A DNA stretch of 64,000 bases. Origin: Ectocarpus siliculosus (lineage: Eukaryota; Sar; Phaeophyceae; Ectocarpales; Ectocarpaceae). Of this stretch, positions 12,703 to 21,721 are shown piece after piece. A program made the position numbers and the translations under genes. Position 1 is the first letter of the stretch. Every line of letters starts with the position of its first letter. A model generated the notes under the pieces. It was given only the letters and a program-made list of their open reading frames with translations. It was not told the origin of the DNA and did no database searches. The stretch is from contig FN649749.1 in assembly GCA_000310025.1 (NCBI GenBank), positions 2,881,677 to 2,945,676 of the forward strand, in the 5' to 3' direction.

Positions 12703-15700
12703 CCGCCTGCTCCACCAGCACCGCCGCCGTCTGCGTCGCCCCCGCCGCTGGCACCACCACCACTCCCGCTCGGGCTACGTCCGCGGCCGTTTGAGTCGTC
12801 GTGCTTCGAGTCGTCACGCTTAGAGGAACCGCCGCCGCCGCCGCCGTTCGAGTCTTCTCCCTTCGAATCGATGCTGCTCGAGCCAGCGCCGCCAGGGACG
12901 CCTTCGCGCTTGGAGCCGTCACCGCCGCGCTCGTCCTTCCCGTCGCGTTTCGAGCTGCCGCCGCCGCCGCCGCCGCTGCTGCTGCTGATGTCGTTGTCCC
13001 CACAAGTGACCACGCGAGCGAGGGAAGACGAGGACGGAGAGTTGGGTGGTCGTTGCCCGCGCGACTGCGGCGATGAATCCGGGTGCCGCTCCTGCTGCGG
13101 CCGTTGCCGGCGGTCGCCGCCGGGAGGGGAGGGGGAAGACGGACGAGGCCGTCGGGAGTCGCGGTGGTTGCTCCCTTCCGGCGCCGACGCTGCAGGGGCG
13201 GAAGCATCAGCTTCGTCGCGTTCGGGTCTGGATGGACCCGTCATTTGGTGGGGCGGCGGCGGCCTAGCTCCTCCCATGACCGTCACCGGGCTCTTTCTGC
13301 CTGTTCGTTCGTTGTTTCGTTCCAAGTATAGAGACAAGGGGGAGGAGGTGGGGTTGGCCGAAAAGGGGATTTGATACGTATACACTCCATGTTTCAAAAG
13401 GGAGATCGGGGGAGACAACCAGATGCTGTACGTCAGACGACGTCACAGGTCACAGACGACCGGGATCTGCGCGATGTTGTGGTACACAGCGGTGCATCAT
13501 GTGTTGAAAAATAACCACGATGGCAAATAGAAAGAAAAAACAACACCGCCAGAGTGTTCAGACTGAGAACACAGAGATGCGAGGTTCGCAAAAAACGTTC
13601 ACGGCCAACCTAGCACCTGCAGGAAAAAAAAAGAAAAAATGGTCCACGCAAACCGCTCTGTTCATTACAAGTTCATAAGCTTCAAGAAGCTAATACCTAC
13701 CAGCACAGCAGTGAGAGCGAGAATAGATGCGCACCTGTAGGACGGCGACTGGAGGGTAATGCGCGTCCTGCCGCCGCCGCAGCAGCAGCGGTTGCTTCCG
13801 CTTGGACAGCCATCTCCTCTTGACGCCAAGCCGGGGGATGACCACCACCGCTGCTGCCGCCGTGCATTCGGCCGACGGTAGGCTGTTGTCGATACACCCG
13901 TCCAGGGCGGTAGGTAGGTAGGTAGGTGGGAGGGGTGGGGGTGCAAGCGGGTGGGGGTTCCGAAGGTGAGAAAGCCATATGGTGGTGCAAGTAGACAACA
14001 CCTTGATGAAAATAATAACCACGGTGTGTAGCTTGGAAGGGTGAAGCGACTACCACCCCGCAGACGCCGAGCTGCTTCCCATCTAAACCCTGCCCTCAAA
14101 CCTGCACCGCCGGCCATCAACACAAGCAACAATGACAACAACGACAACAACAGCAACAATAGCAACAGCAACAGCAACACAGGCGACACTGTATGCATAG
14201 GACCAAGGAAAAAGAGCAAAACAAATAAATAAAACGCTACATGCGCAAACATCGTACCGGTCTGCCGCGCTCCGCCCAGGCTGCTGGGGGGTGCCTGCCA
14301 CTTCGGGCGGCGGCTTCTGCCGCCGCTGCCGAAGCCGCCGCGGCTTCAACCGAGTAGTACGGGTGCTGCCCAGGCATCACCCTCGGCATGGCGATATACC
14401 CCTGCAAGAAGAAGTCGCATGAACATTGAGAAGGAGCAATGGGGTTGGCGGACGGCAGCTGGGATATATGGTTTACAGCGATATACCCCTATTTAGTTGG
14501 TTCAGGAGGTCGAACTGCCGTACACCACGCCGACGAAACTATCTCGCCAACGCGAACAACAAACGACCAAGCAAGATCGTCCCGTCCCCGTACGAAACAC
14601 GTCGTGGCAACAGACTCCAGAAACGCTCCTGGTCTCAAGACACCCAAAAACGACAGGTCTTACATCTTCGTCTTCCCAGTGCCGGGGCATGGGACCAGGT
14701 TGGGTGCCAGACTCGCACGCCGGGCAACACCAGCGGCCGGCCTTGATGGCCGCCGCCGCCGCGGGACTGTCAGTACTCCATGCCTCCCCGCAGAACGAGC
14801 AGCGCCCCACCACCGAGCTGGATCGGGCTGGCGGCGGCGACGGGCCTGCCCCGGGAGCTACGCTGTACCCCTGCTGCGGATGGCAGCATCACATTAGCCG
14901 CGCACATACGGGAGAATGAAGGGCATCAGTCAGCGCCCCACGGCTACTTGTAGGTTGGTGTGCGACGGTGGTGGAATGTCACCCCGCGCGTGTGCGTATC
15001 ATGGCGTGCACCCGACGTGCTTCAAATCCACAAGCCGGCGGTACTTTCAGGAGAACCATGCGGCGTGAAAAATACTTACCAACTGCTGTGGAGCGCCTAC
15101 GGATAACAAACAGTTCGCACACTGCACAGCAGCAGTAGCGAAAAAATGCAGGAGGGTAGCGCGCGCGCTCCTTTCACGGTCGACCGAAAGCAAAAAAAAC
15201 AAAAGAGCAACGAAAACCTCTGCGTCCACTGCTGAACCGCCGCCTGTTGCCAACAAACTCTAACCTTGCCCCGTAGGGGTTCAAGTGAAAACAAATAAAA
15301 GCAAGATGACATGTGCGCACGCACACTATTATAAATACTGTATCGTAGCTTCTTGTCAGCCACTCACCACCGATTGGCGGTACGGCCCTGCCTCCGGTGG
15401 TGGCCGTCGGCTCCTAGGAGGCATGCCGCCAGGGTATCCCGCCGCAGCAGCGGCAGCGGCAGAAGCGCCCGTCGGCTCGGATCTGTCCAATACAACGCCA
15501 GGAGGGGAGAACAGAAGTAGGCCACAAAATTGAGAATAAAAAAAGACATGACCGAAGAAAAGTACAAGTAGGGGTCGAACGGAACAGAGGTGCCCTGCGG
15601 TCCAGGAATGGCCCGTACAAGTAACCCCCATCAAAACGAAAGCAAAAAACAACAGAGCAGAGAAAAGCGTGTGGCGCAAAAACAATCTCGCCCACACTAA

Positions 15701-17409
15701 TTCCTACCGTTCGAGCGGTGTGTTGGTATGCATGCGTCTCTCCTCCATTCTTAGTCCTCAACACCACCGTTGTAGAAAGCAACAAACAAAAGTCACAGCA
15801 CTAATCCGCAGGAGAAGCAACCAACCAACCCAAACCGTTCTCGGCACGCGCCCCCCTGCTCACCGATAACGCCACGAAGAAGGGTGTTGTTCGGCCGCCC
15901 AACGCGCTGGGCCGGGGGGTGCGCCGGGGGGGCCGCCACCGGCAGTGACCATTGCCCTGCTGCTGCTGCTGCGGGCACTGCTGCTGCCGCTCATCCAGCG
16001 TTGATGTCTCATCATCTCGCAGTACGCGGCCCATCTGCAGTACCATTGGTTGCAGGAGGTGAGTCGGTCACATCAAAGGGGGTGGGGGGGGGGGTGAGGG
16101 GTGGTACTGCTGAAGTAGTAGCGGACGATTCAGAAGTCCTGTCGGAATGTTCCGATTTCTGTTGGGGTTTGTCCTGTTCCATGCTGTCATCTGCCTGCTT
16201 GACTGCCCAGGACAATGAAACCAACGCACGCTTCGATGGAGGATGGATGGGATGGATTGAGGACACGGACAGTGCCGTCACGGACGAGAGCCGAAAGAAC
16301 CGGTCTCTCCTTCTACACTACACCCCCCTCAGAAGGCACATGATGCCTTCCGATTACGAAGCGGGGCAAGCAAGACGCACACACGCCAGGCCCATACCCG
16401 TTTATTCCACAAATAAACAGCAGAGAGAGAGAGAGAGACGCGGGCGCACTCACTGGTCCTTTGCCTCCGCGATCGTGGAGGACATCCTGGCGGCAATCCG
16501 GACCCAGTCCTCGTCGTCCTCTCCCCCTCTTCCCGCTCCCATCGCCTCCATTTCCTCGATCTTCTCCAGGGGCCATGGCAGCAGGTGCCTCCGCTGTCCA
16601 CGCACACATACAAGCCCCCGGAGAGAGAGGAGACACGGAGCAATAATATTCTAGGGATGTCATGCTGAGCCAAGGCCAGAAGCACTGCTGCAATTAGTTC
16701 TTCAAGCCAAGTGGACAAAACCCACGACCGCGGCCACGAGAAACGCAGGCAACCAACCGGAGCGACCGCTAGGAAGTAGAGGCAGCGAACATGAGCTGCA
16801 GCATCCCCCTGCAGTACCGTTCTTACCGTTATACAGTTCTTCATTTTACCGGCGAGCGCGCGAGCACGCGCACGAAACAACAAAGGCTAGGCCCTGCACA
16901 TGCAAGTGACACGCATCTCTCCTAAATCCTTCCGTGTGCCTGCGGTACCGGCTAAAAACGACCACCACTCACGCTGACGGAAGGGGGGCCCGCGAGGTCG
17001 TGCTGCTCCGGGGGCACCATCATACCCCCCCACCTCTGGTAGCCCGGCGGCACCGCTCCTCCTGGTTCGTGCCCCCCCCAGTACTCGTGCTCGCTCCAGC
17101 GCCCTCCCCCGCCGGCCGGCGGCCGCCCAACGGCCGACGACGCGTCCCAGGGGGGCCCACCACCGCTGGAGGTAGGCCGCCCCCCCCCCCCGTGTGACGC
17201 CGAGGAAACCCCAACTCTACCCGCCATCCCGAACCTGGCCTTCCTCCCGCCTTGGCGATAACGCTCAGCCAGTTCCGCGTCGTACGCCTGCTGTTGCTGC
17301 TGGCGGTAGTGGTGGTGGAGTTGGTCGGAGGCGGCATCTTCGGGGTGGCCCTGGGAAGGCGGAAGCTGACCGGCGCGGGAGGGCGGGAGGGCGGCGCGGG
17401 CGGCCGTCA

Positions 17410-17440
<31 letters not shown>

Positions 17441-20400
17441 TGGTCCTCCTCGTCCGGCGACATCGACGCCCCGCACGACGTTCCTGGTGTTACTGCCGCT
17501 GCCGCCGCCCTGAGCTCCTTCCCGTCCGTACGGAGCCGGGTACCCATCCCCACTAGGCCTCGACCTGTCGCTCGGCGAAGCCGAAGGGCCGGGAGCCGGT
17601 GCTCCTGCTGCTGTAGCAGCGGAGGAACCGGGACGAGGACCGCGCTCTCCGGGTCCTTGTGCTCGACCCCTTCCTTCAGCCGGGCCGCCGTTGCCGTTGC
17701 CGCTGCTGCTGCTGGAGGCACCGGCGCTACCGTCGCCACGGCCGTTCTCCTCGGCTTTCGACGGAGAAGAACGCATCGGCGACGACGCTGATTGCGGCGC
17801 CGGCGCCGACGCGTTTCCTGAATGGTCGCGACGAGCTCCGCCACTGCCGTCATCCCCGCCGCCGCCAACACCGCCACCGCCACGTCCACCGCCGTCGTCG
17901 TCGCGCTCTCGCTTCTTCCCGGTGTCCTCACCTTCCGTTGCCGGTCCCGGTTCGTGCGAGAGCGGCGACCTACGTGGCTGCCAACCGACCGCCGGCTTCC
18001 AACCCGGCTTATCCGTGGGGCTGCCGCCGCCGCCGTACGGTCTCGTAGGGGACGGTGCCCCGGCGGTGTGCTCGCTGCCCGCCGCCGCCGGGGCGGGGCG
18101 AGAATGGACGTCCGCGCGCGACACGTTGGAAGGGGACACGGCTCTCCACTGGCCTGTCTCTCCCCCACCGCCGCCGCCGCCCCCACCGCCGCCGCCGCCG
18201 CCGGTGTGCCACTGACTGCGTGGAGGGGAGCTGCCGCCGCTGGCGCCGCCGCCCCGCGTTCCCCCCTCCCGGCCAACGGCGGTGCTGTCACTGATGTTCC
18301 TTTCGTTGGCCGCGCCCATGTGCCTCTCGGTGACGCCGCCGCCGCCGCCGCCTCCCGGCTTACCCTCCAGGTACCGGGGGGGATCGTTGCTGACCGAGAT
18401 CGGTCTACCGCCACCCCCATCCGGAACATAGGGTTGACGCGCCGACCACCCGGCCCCGTCTATCCGGCGGTACTTGCCGGGGTAAGGGTGGAATCGCTCA
18501 TCGCCACCGCCGCCCCGCGGCGACACGAGCCGTCCACGGCCCGCCCCGCCACCGCGGTACGTGCCATACATGCCGCCATCCTCGGCCTCGTGCTCCTCGT
18601 AAGCGAGGCCCGCCGCCGCCGCTGCCGCCGTCGCCGGTCCCCTCGGTGGCGGGCCGCCCCCGCCCCCACCGCTGCGGCCTCCCCGCCCGAGTCCGACCCT
18701 GCCCCTGTAGTGCTGGTAATAGTCACCGGCGCCATACCCAGCGGCGGCGGCGGCGGCGTCGCGCCCTGCCCATGAGGTCGGCATCGGTTCCCCGGATGAG
18801 CCCACACCAACTGCTCCGCCGGCACCGGCGCCCGCGACGCCGGGGGCTCCACCGCCGGCGCCGCGGCCGGCGCCGCCGCGGCTGGAGACCGGCCTTACGT
18901 CGAAGCCTTCCGCCTCCTCGTCCCGGCGGTAGTCCACTGCTGTCGTTGCCGAGGCGGCGTGATGTCGTCCGCCCCCCCTGCGGTTGGGGTACATCTGCAT
19001 GAGTTGCGCGCCCCCTTGCTGCTGCTGCTGCTGCTGCTGCTGAAGAGGGTGTGCTCCTTTCCTTCCCTTCGGCCCCGACTTTTGCCGCTGCGTTTTAACA
19101 TTTTGTTAATATGCATGCAGGATTTTTTTTTCGCGTGATCAGACATGTGCACTTTCAGAGACGGGCGGGTTGCGGTGGTGGCGGTCAGAGGTCTCGAGGG
19201 TCTCCTGGTGGTTCTTTATTCTCTTGATATGATACAATAAATCCATCTCTATCTACAGAAAGAGGTCTAAGATAGACTACGGTGGTTCTTGCACCGCCAG
19301 AATATTCGATGGGGTCATCGGTCATCGGACCTCCGCGTACGTGGCGGGCAGGTATTTATGTGCTGCTGTACTTTTGCATGCACAACAATTCAGAAAGTGG
19401 CCATTTCTTCGCGCCGTGGCCTGTGCCGCCGCACACGAGCCAGTACCACCGCCGAAATGAAGCAAAGAGTGCAGCGCTGGGCGGCCGGCAGGCTTGGTGG
19501 CAGATGAAAAGCTCCAACGTGCTTCAACCACGACCGGACAAACAACAGAGGCGGGAGAACTATTTACCCCGAAATCTGACCCAAGGCCCGGGCAGTACTT
19601 TGTGTGCCACGTTCAACCGTAAATTCCCGCTCGTAATCTCTTCCCGCAAAACGTGTGCGGCACGCGAAGGACGGACAGCTTTGCGGTGCCCAGCGAGCGC
19701 TGCTGCTGCTGCTGCTTCGTCACCATCCGCAAGCTCTGGTGCTGAAGGACACACGCTAGTGTAGATACAATTGACACATGGTACTAGACACAGGGAAGGC
19801 AAGCTGGCCGCTGAAAACAGATGAAACTGCAAGATAGGGAGGCAACGATAAAAAAAAGAAAAAGAGGCATTATTATTATGGACTGCTGCTTGAGGTAACG
19901 GACAACGGACCATGGGTCCTTGGGTTTGTTCCAATTTTCGAGCCCACCCAGGCACGGACGTGCTGCTGCATGAATACCCAAGGGTGTAGGCTGTGCCCGT
20001 GTGCAGCTGACTGTGTGCATATCCAGGGGCACAATGGAAAGATCGCTGAAAAAGATTCTACTTGCGTGTATCGTGGGCAGATTCATCACGGGCGATTGCC
20101 CCAATCTACGAACCGAACCTCTTGGTCTCTTGGTGCGTGGCTCTGGCGCAAGACATATTTTGTGCATTCCTCCGACCATGTTGGGGCTTTAGTAGAGAGC
20201 AGGCACGGTTTTCCAAGATCGCCGCCGCCATGTGCTGTAGGAAAAACGGTGGCTGAGCCCTAGCTAAGTCCTACAATGTGTTGACAGCTGTGGCATCTCG
20301 CTGCGCTGCTGCCGCTCGACTTTCAAAGAACACCTGTGGCACAAGGCCTAGCGCCGGCCGGGATGACGGACTCCGCATTTCTTTAATTCTCCACCCGCCG

Positions 20401-21721
20401 AGTACCGAGTGTACCGAAGTGCGGAGCAAAGGGAGGATCTACGGATGTTTGGGTATTGGGGTCTCTCGGAGAGATGGTGCATCGAATGTACCACGCGTGG
20501 CATCTAGCGGTAGGGTTAACGGGTGAAGGCAGAACATGAAAGACGACTTGACGGCCACAGGGTTCAACGGCCATACGCGCATGCGTTCTTTTCCCGCAAA
20601 GAAGACCAAAATAGTGGCGGCGCCGCGAGCAGAGGCGGCGGTGGTCTAGAGTTCAGAGATAAGGCGGCAAAATAATGAAGGTTGGTGCCCCTCATCCCGC
20701 CGCGTGGAAGCTTGGCCAGGCCTGGCCTACAAAACACGCGGTACCTACGCTCGCAAAAGAGAGACCTTCTGGTGGACCACGAGAACGTGATGTGCCATGG
20801 TCTGGTCCCTGCCGCGGCAATGGCTTGACGGCGGTGAAATGTTTCAGCCGCTGCTGATTCGATTCCTAATTTTTTATCCGCGACATTGAAAAAACACGAG
20901 TTGCTTGACGTTCTTGACGCAGCAGCCATTAGAGGAAGAGCACGCACTCCACAGCAGTACTGGCTACTGCCAACAGCGACACTGTCCTAAGTTTTGGGTA
21001 GACCGTGAGCACGAGCTTACCTCTCCGTAGACGCACGTCAGGCCCTTCTTACGGCATAGCGAGCACTGCGGCTGCCCATCACAACGCCGCTTGGCAAGCG
21101 AACAGGGGTCGCACTGCACCAAGCACACAAATACACCGCAGCAGCAACAGCAGCACACACGCACAAACGGGAGCGCGAAAGCTTAGCAGCAAAGCGGCAT
21201 ACAGGCACGCTCGAGATCGTCTCAGCAGCATTCACACCCATGACACGTGGTCCAGACATCCCTCTCTCCCAGCAGGGTCTCTGTCCGCAGCAGACCCCTT
21301 CGTGCCTCAAAACACACAAAGCATACGACCAGCCCACAGATATTTCGGCGGGTGGACTATCCGTCAACGATGGGACACCAGGTTCGCATGATTGCCCGCC
21401 ACCCACGCGATCCACCACCAGCCCCGCCTTCGGCGTTTGGGCGAGCAGAATCCCTCTTCCCCTCCCCGTCCGCTAGCCTCCCATCGTTGTCTCTCCTTCT
21501 TTCCACCTCTCCCTTGCTCCGAAAACGGCGGTTCTTAGTTGCAGATCAAGATGAAAAAAAAATCAAGACAGAACGCAACATTACACAAAAAAAACAAGGA
21601 AGTTGTCCCTCTGTCCTCTCCCTACCGATTTTCGAAGCCGCGGCGTGTTGGTCGCAGTCCTCTCTCTCCGAGTGCCGCCGGTGCCAACCCGGCGTGGCCC
21701 CGCCGTGCCTCCAGGCTCCAT
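6543..21721 (-). CDS. Large Zn(2)Cys(6) zinc-cluster transcription-factor-like protein, 14 exons
   Basis: Fourteen exons were joined by GT..AG borders and every join keeps phase: 21721-21626, 21113-21021, 19039-16973, 16593-16454, 16034-15864, 15482-15368, 15121-15080, 14873-14664, 14401-14258, 13882-13735, 13300-12187, 11865-11763, 11464-11313 and 8256-6543. The total is 6309 bases, a protein of about 2,100 residues. Residues 33-63 form a binuclear cluster, C-x2-C-x6-C-x5-C-x2-C-x6-C, preceded by a basic RLRKS. This family binds DNA through two zinc ions held by six cysteines, and is best known from fungi. Near the middle is a C4 zinc-ribbon-like segment. The rest is Gly/Ser/Pro/Ala/Gln-rich and likely disordered, with scattered short ordered patches. 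A regulatory nuclear role is inferred. Small extra exons may exist in the 2 kb second intron. Confidence 0.8.
9070..10528. mobile_element. Long-TIR (Mutator-like) non-autonomous element inside the last intron
   Basis: Two 548-base arms, 9070-9617 and 9981-10528, are inverted copies that align without gaps and differ at few positions. The spacer 9618-9980 is unique. The outer ends read GGGAAAACGACAC and each is flanked by nine or more A's, which could be a 9-base target duplication as in Mutator-like elements, or simply insertion into an A tract. The arms carry repeated AGGGTATACCCT palindromes (near 9088, 9203, 10385, 10501). No transposase is present. Confidence 0.85.
10645..10674. repeat. 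(ACC)n microsatellite
   Basis: About ten ACC units lie in the last intron of the Zn2Cys6 gene, just outside the inverted-repeat element. Confidence 0.95.
10809..10844. repeat. (AG)n microsatellite
   Basis: About 18 AG dinucleotide units lie in the last intron of the Zn2Cys6 gene. Confidence 0.95.
11313..11464 (-). CDS. Zn2Cys6 gene, exon 13
   Basis: 152 bases, phase 0 in (GTCTTCAG acceptor) and phase 2 out (AGCAG before GTGATT). It encodes DDEKHPDVAEAAGAGLGDND and then a charged stretch ending GRTSSQGGS. It precedes a 3.06 kb intron that holds the long inverted-repeat element. Confidence 0.65.
11763..11865 (-). CDS. Zn2Cys6 gene, exon 12
   Basis: 103 bases, phase 2 in and phase 0 out (AGAGAG before GTTTGT). 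It encodes SGEGGSADPLEESGYTTNQA and then GTPTRDSQSPWHRE. It was accepted because it is the only segment between exons 11 and 13 that converts phase 2 to phase 0 without a stop. Confidence 0.6.
12187..13300 (-). CDS. Zn2Cys6 gene, exon 11: long Gly/Ser/Asp-rich exon
   Basis: 1114 bases, phase 1 in and phase 2 out. After RKSPVTVMGGARPPPPHQM it becomes a Gly/Ser/Asp/Lys low-complexity region with degenerate units such as SSKRDDSKHDDSNGRG, a TTGCCG-derived poly-Gly/Asn stretch, and ends KTAVKNTVEDILAK. The donor GTGAGT contains an in-frame TGA, so intron retention would end the protein here. Splicing to exon 12 restores an open frame. Confidence 0.7.
13735..13882 (-). CDS. Zn2Cys6 gene, exon 10
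   Basis: 148 bases, phase 0 in and phase 1 out (ACAG before GTGCGC). It encodes PTVGRMHGGSSGGG, then HPPAWRQEEMAVQAEA, an Ala run and LPSSRRPT. HPPAxW also occurs at the end of exon 9, hinting at a small internal duplication. Confidence 0.65.
14258..14401 (-). CDS. Zn2Cys6 gene, exon 9
   Basis: 144 bases, 48 codons, phase 0 on both sides, with a strong TTCTTCTTGCAG acceptor and a GTACGA donor. It encodes GYIAMPRVMPGQHPYYSVEA, an Ala-rich helix-like run and HPPAAWAERGRP. Confidence 0.7.
14664..14873 (-). CDS. Zn2Cys6 gene, exon 8: C4 zinc-ribbon-like segment
   Basis: 210 bases, phase 0 on both sides, donor GTAAGA. It encodes RCSFCGEAW, a poly-Ala-interrupted loop, and then GRWCCPACESG. The C-x2-C, 21 residues, C-x2-C layout resembles a treble-clef or GATA-like zinc site, but the family is not assigned. 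The acceptor is a CAGCAG tandem, so one Gln may be optional. Confidence 0.75.
15080..15121 (-). CDS. Zn2Cys6 gene, exon 7: micro-exon with a Cys pair
   Basis: A 42-base exon (14 codons, CANCLLSVGAPQQL), phase 0 on both sides, lies between GTGCAG and GTAAGT. It supplies a C-x2-C pair about 33 residues before the next Cys pair, so it may take part in the same metal site. Because it is a multiple of three it could be skipped without shifting the frame. Confidence 0.6.
15368..15482 (-). CDS. Zn2Cys6 gene, exon 6
   Basis: 115 bases, phase 2 in and phase 0 out at GTGAGT. It encodes SEPTGASAAAAAAAGYPGG and then a Pro/Arg-rich stretch ending PYRQSV. Only this frame is open and phase-compatible with the exons on both sides. 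Confidence 0.7.
15864..16034 (-). CDS. Zn2Cys6 gene, exon 5
   Basis: 171 bases, phase 2 on both sides. It begins WAAYCEMMRHQRWMSG, a mixed-composition continuation of the exon 4 helix region, then passes through a Ser run and a Gly/Pro stretch to EQHPSSWRY. The alternative frames contain poly-Gln but do not keep phase with exon 4. Confidence 0.7.
16454..16593 (-). CDS. Zn2Cys6 gene, exon 4: short ordered segment
   Basis: 140 bases, phase 0 in and phase 2 out (GTGAGT donor). It encodes RRHLLPWPLEKIEEMEA and then WVRIAARMSSTIAEAKD. Unlike the flanking exons it has a mixed, helix-favouring composition with Leu/Ile/Met spacing that suggests an amphipathic helix, possibly a protein-contact element. 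No named domain is recognised. Confidence 0.7.
16973..19039 (-). CDS. Zn2Cys6 gene, exon 3: long disordered exon
   Basis: 2067 bases, 689 codons, phase 0 on both sides. It opens directly in a CAG tract (eight CAG units span the acceptor) giving poly-Gln and then MQMYPNRRGGG. It is dominated by Gly runs (up to about 14), poly-Ala, Ser and Pro, with scattered aromatic patches such as YYQHYRGRVG and a basic-acidic GKKRERDDDG stretch resembling a nuclear signal. It ends AGPPSVS at a strong GTGAGT donor. GC content is very high. Long frames on the opposite strand here are shadows of this composition. Confidence 0.8.
20749..20808 (-). CDS. Candidate extra exon of the Zn2Cys6 gene
   Basis: Sixty bases, phase 0 to phase 0, lie between a GGCAG acceptor and a GTAGGT donor and encode a Ser/Arg/Gly/Pro-rich 20-residue stretch starting GPDHGTSRSRG. 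Including or skipping it keeps the reading frame, so it may be a real or alternative exon. There is no independent support. Confidence 0.25.
21021..21113 (-). CDS. Zn2Cys6 gene, exon 2: binuclear zinc cluster
   Basis: Thirty-one codons in phase 0 lie between a TGCAG acceptor and a GTAAGC donor. The exon encodes CDPCSLAKRRCDGQPQC followed by SLCRKKGLTCVYGE. All six zinc-binding cysteines are present, with the Lys-Arg-Arg between cysteines 2 and 3 that contacts DNA in the family. The cluster therefore sits on one exon, like a movable module. Confidence 0.85.
21626..21721 (-). CDS. Zn2Cys6 gene, exon 1 (start)
   Basis: It begins at ATG 21721 and encodes 32 residues, MEPGGTAGPRR.. to ..TPRLRKS, ending in phase 0 at a GTAGGG donor. 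The basic end sits directly before the first zinc-cluster cysteine after splicing, the usual arrangement in Zn(2)Cys(6) proteins. This makes the start choice persuasive, although an upstream 5' exon cannot be excluded. Confidence 0.65.

Noticed and set aside
12640-13374. Long plus-strand Pro/Ser-rich frame
   Set aside because: It is the complement of the Gly/Ser/Asp-rich exon 11 of the minus-strand gene. GC-rich triplet repeats keep all frames open.
17822-18775. 317-codon plus-strand frame rich in Arg/Ala
   Set aside because: It is a shadow of exon 3 of the Zn2Cys6 gene, with no motif of its own.
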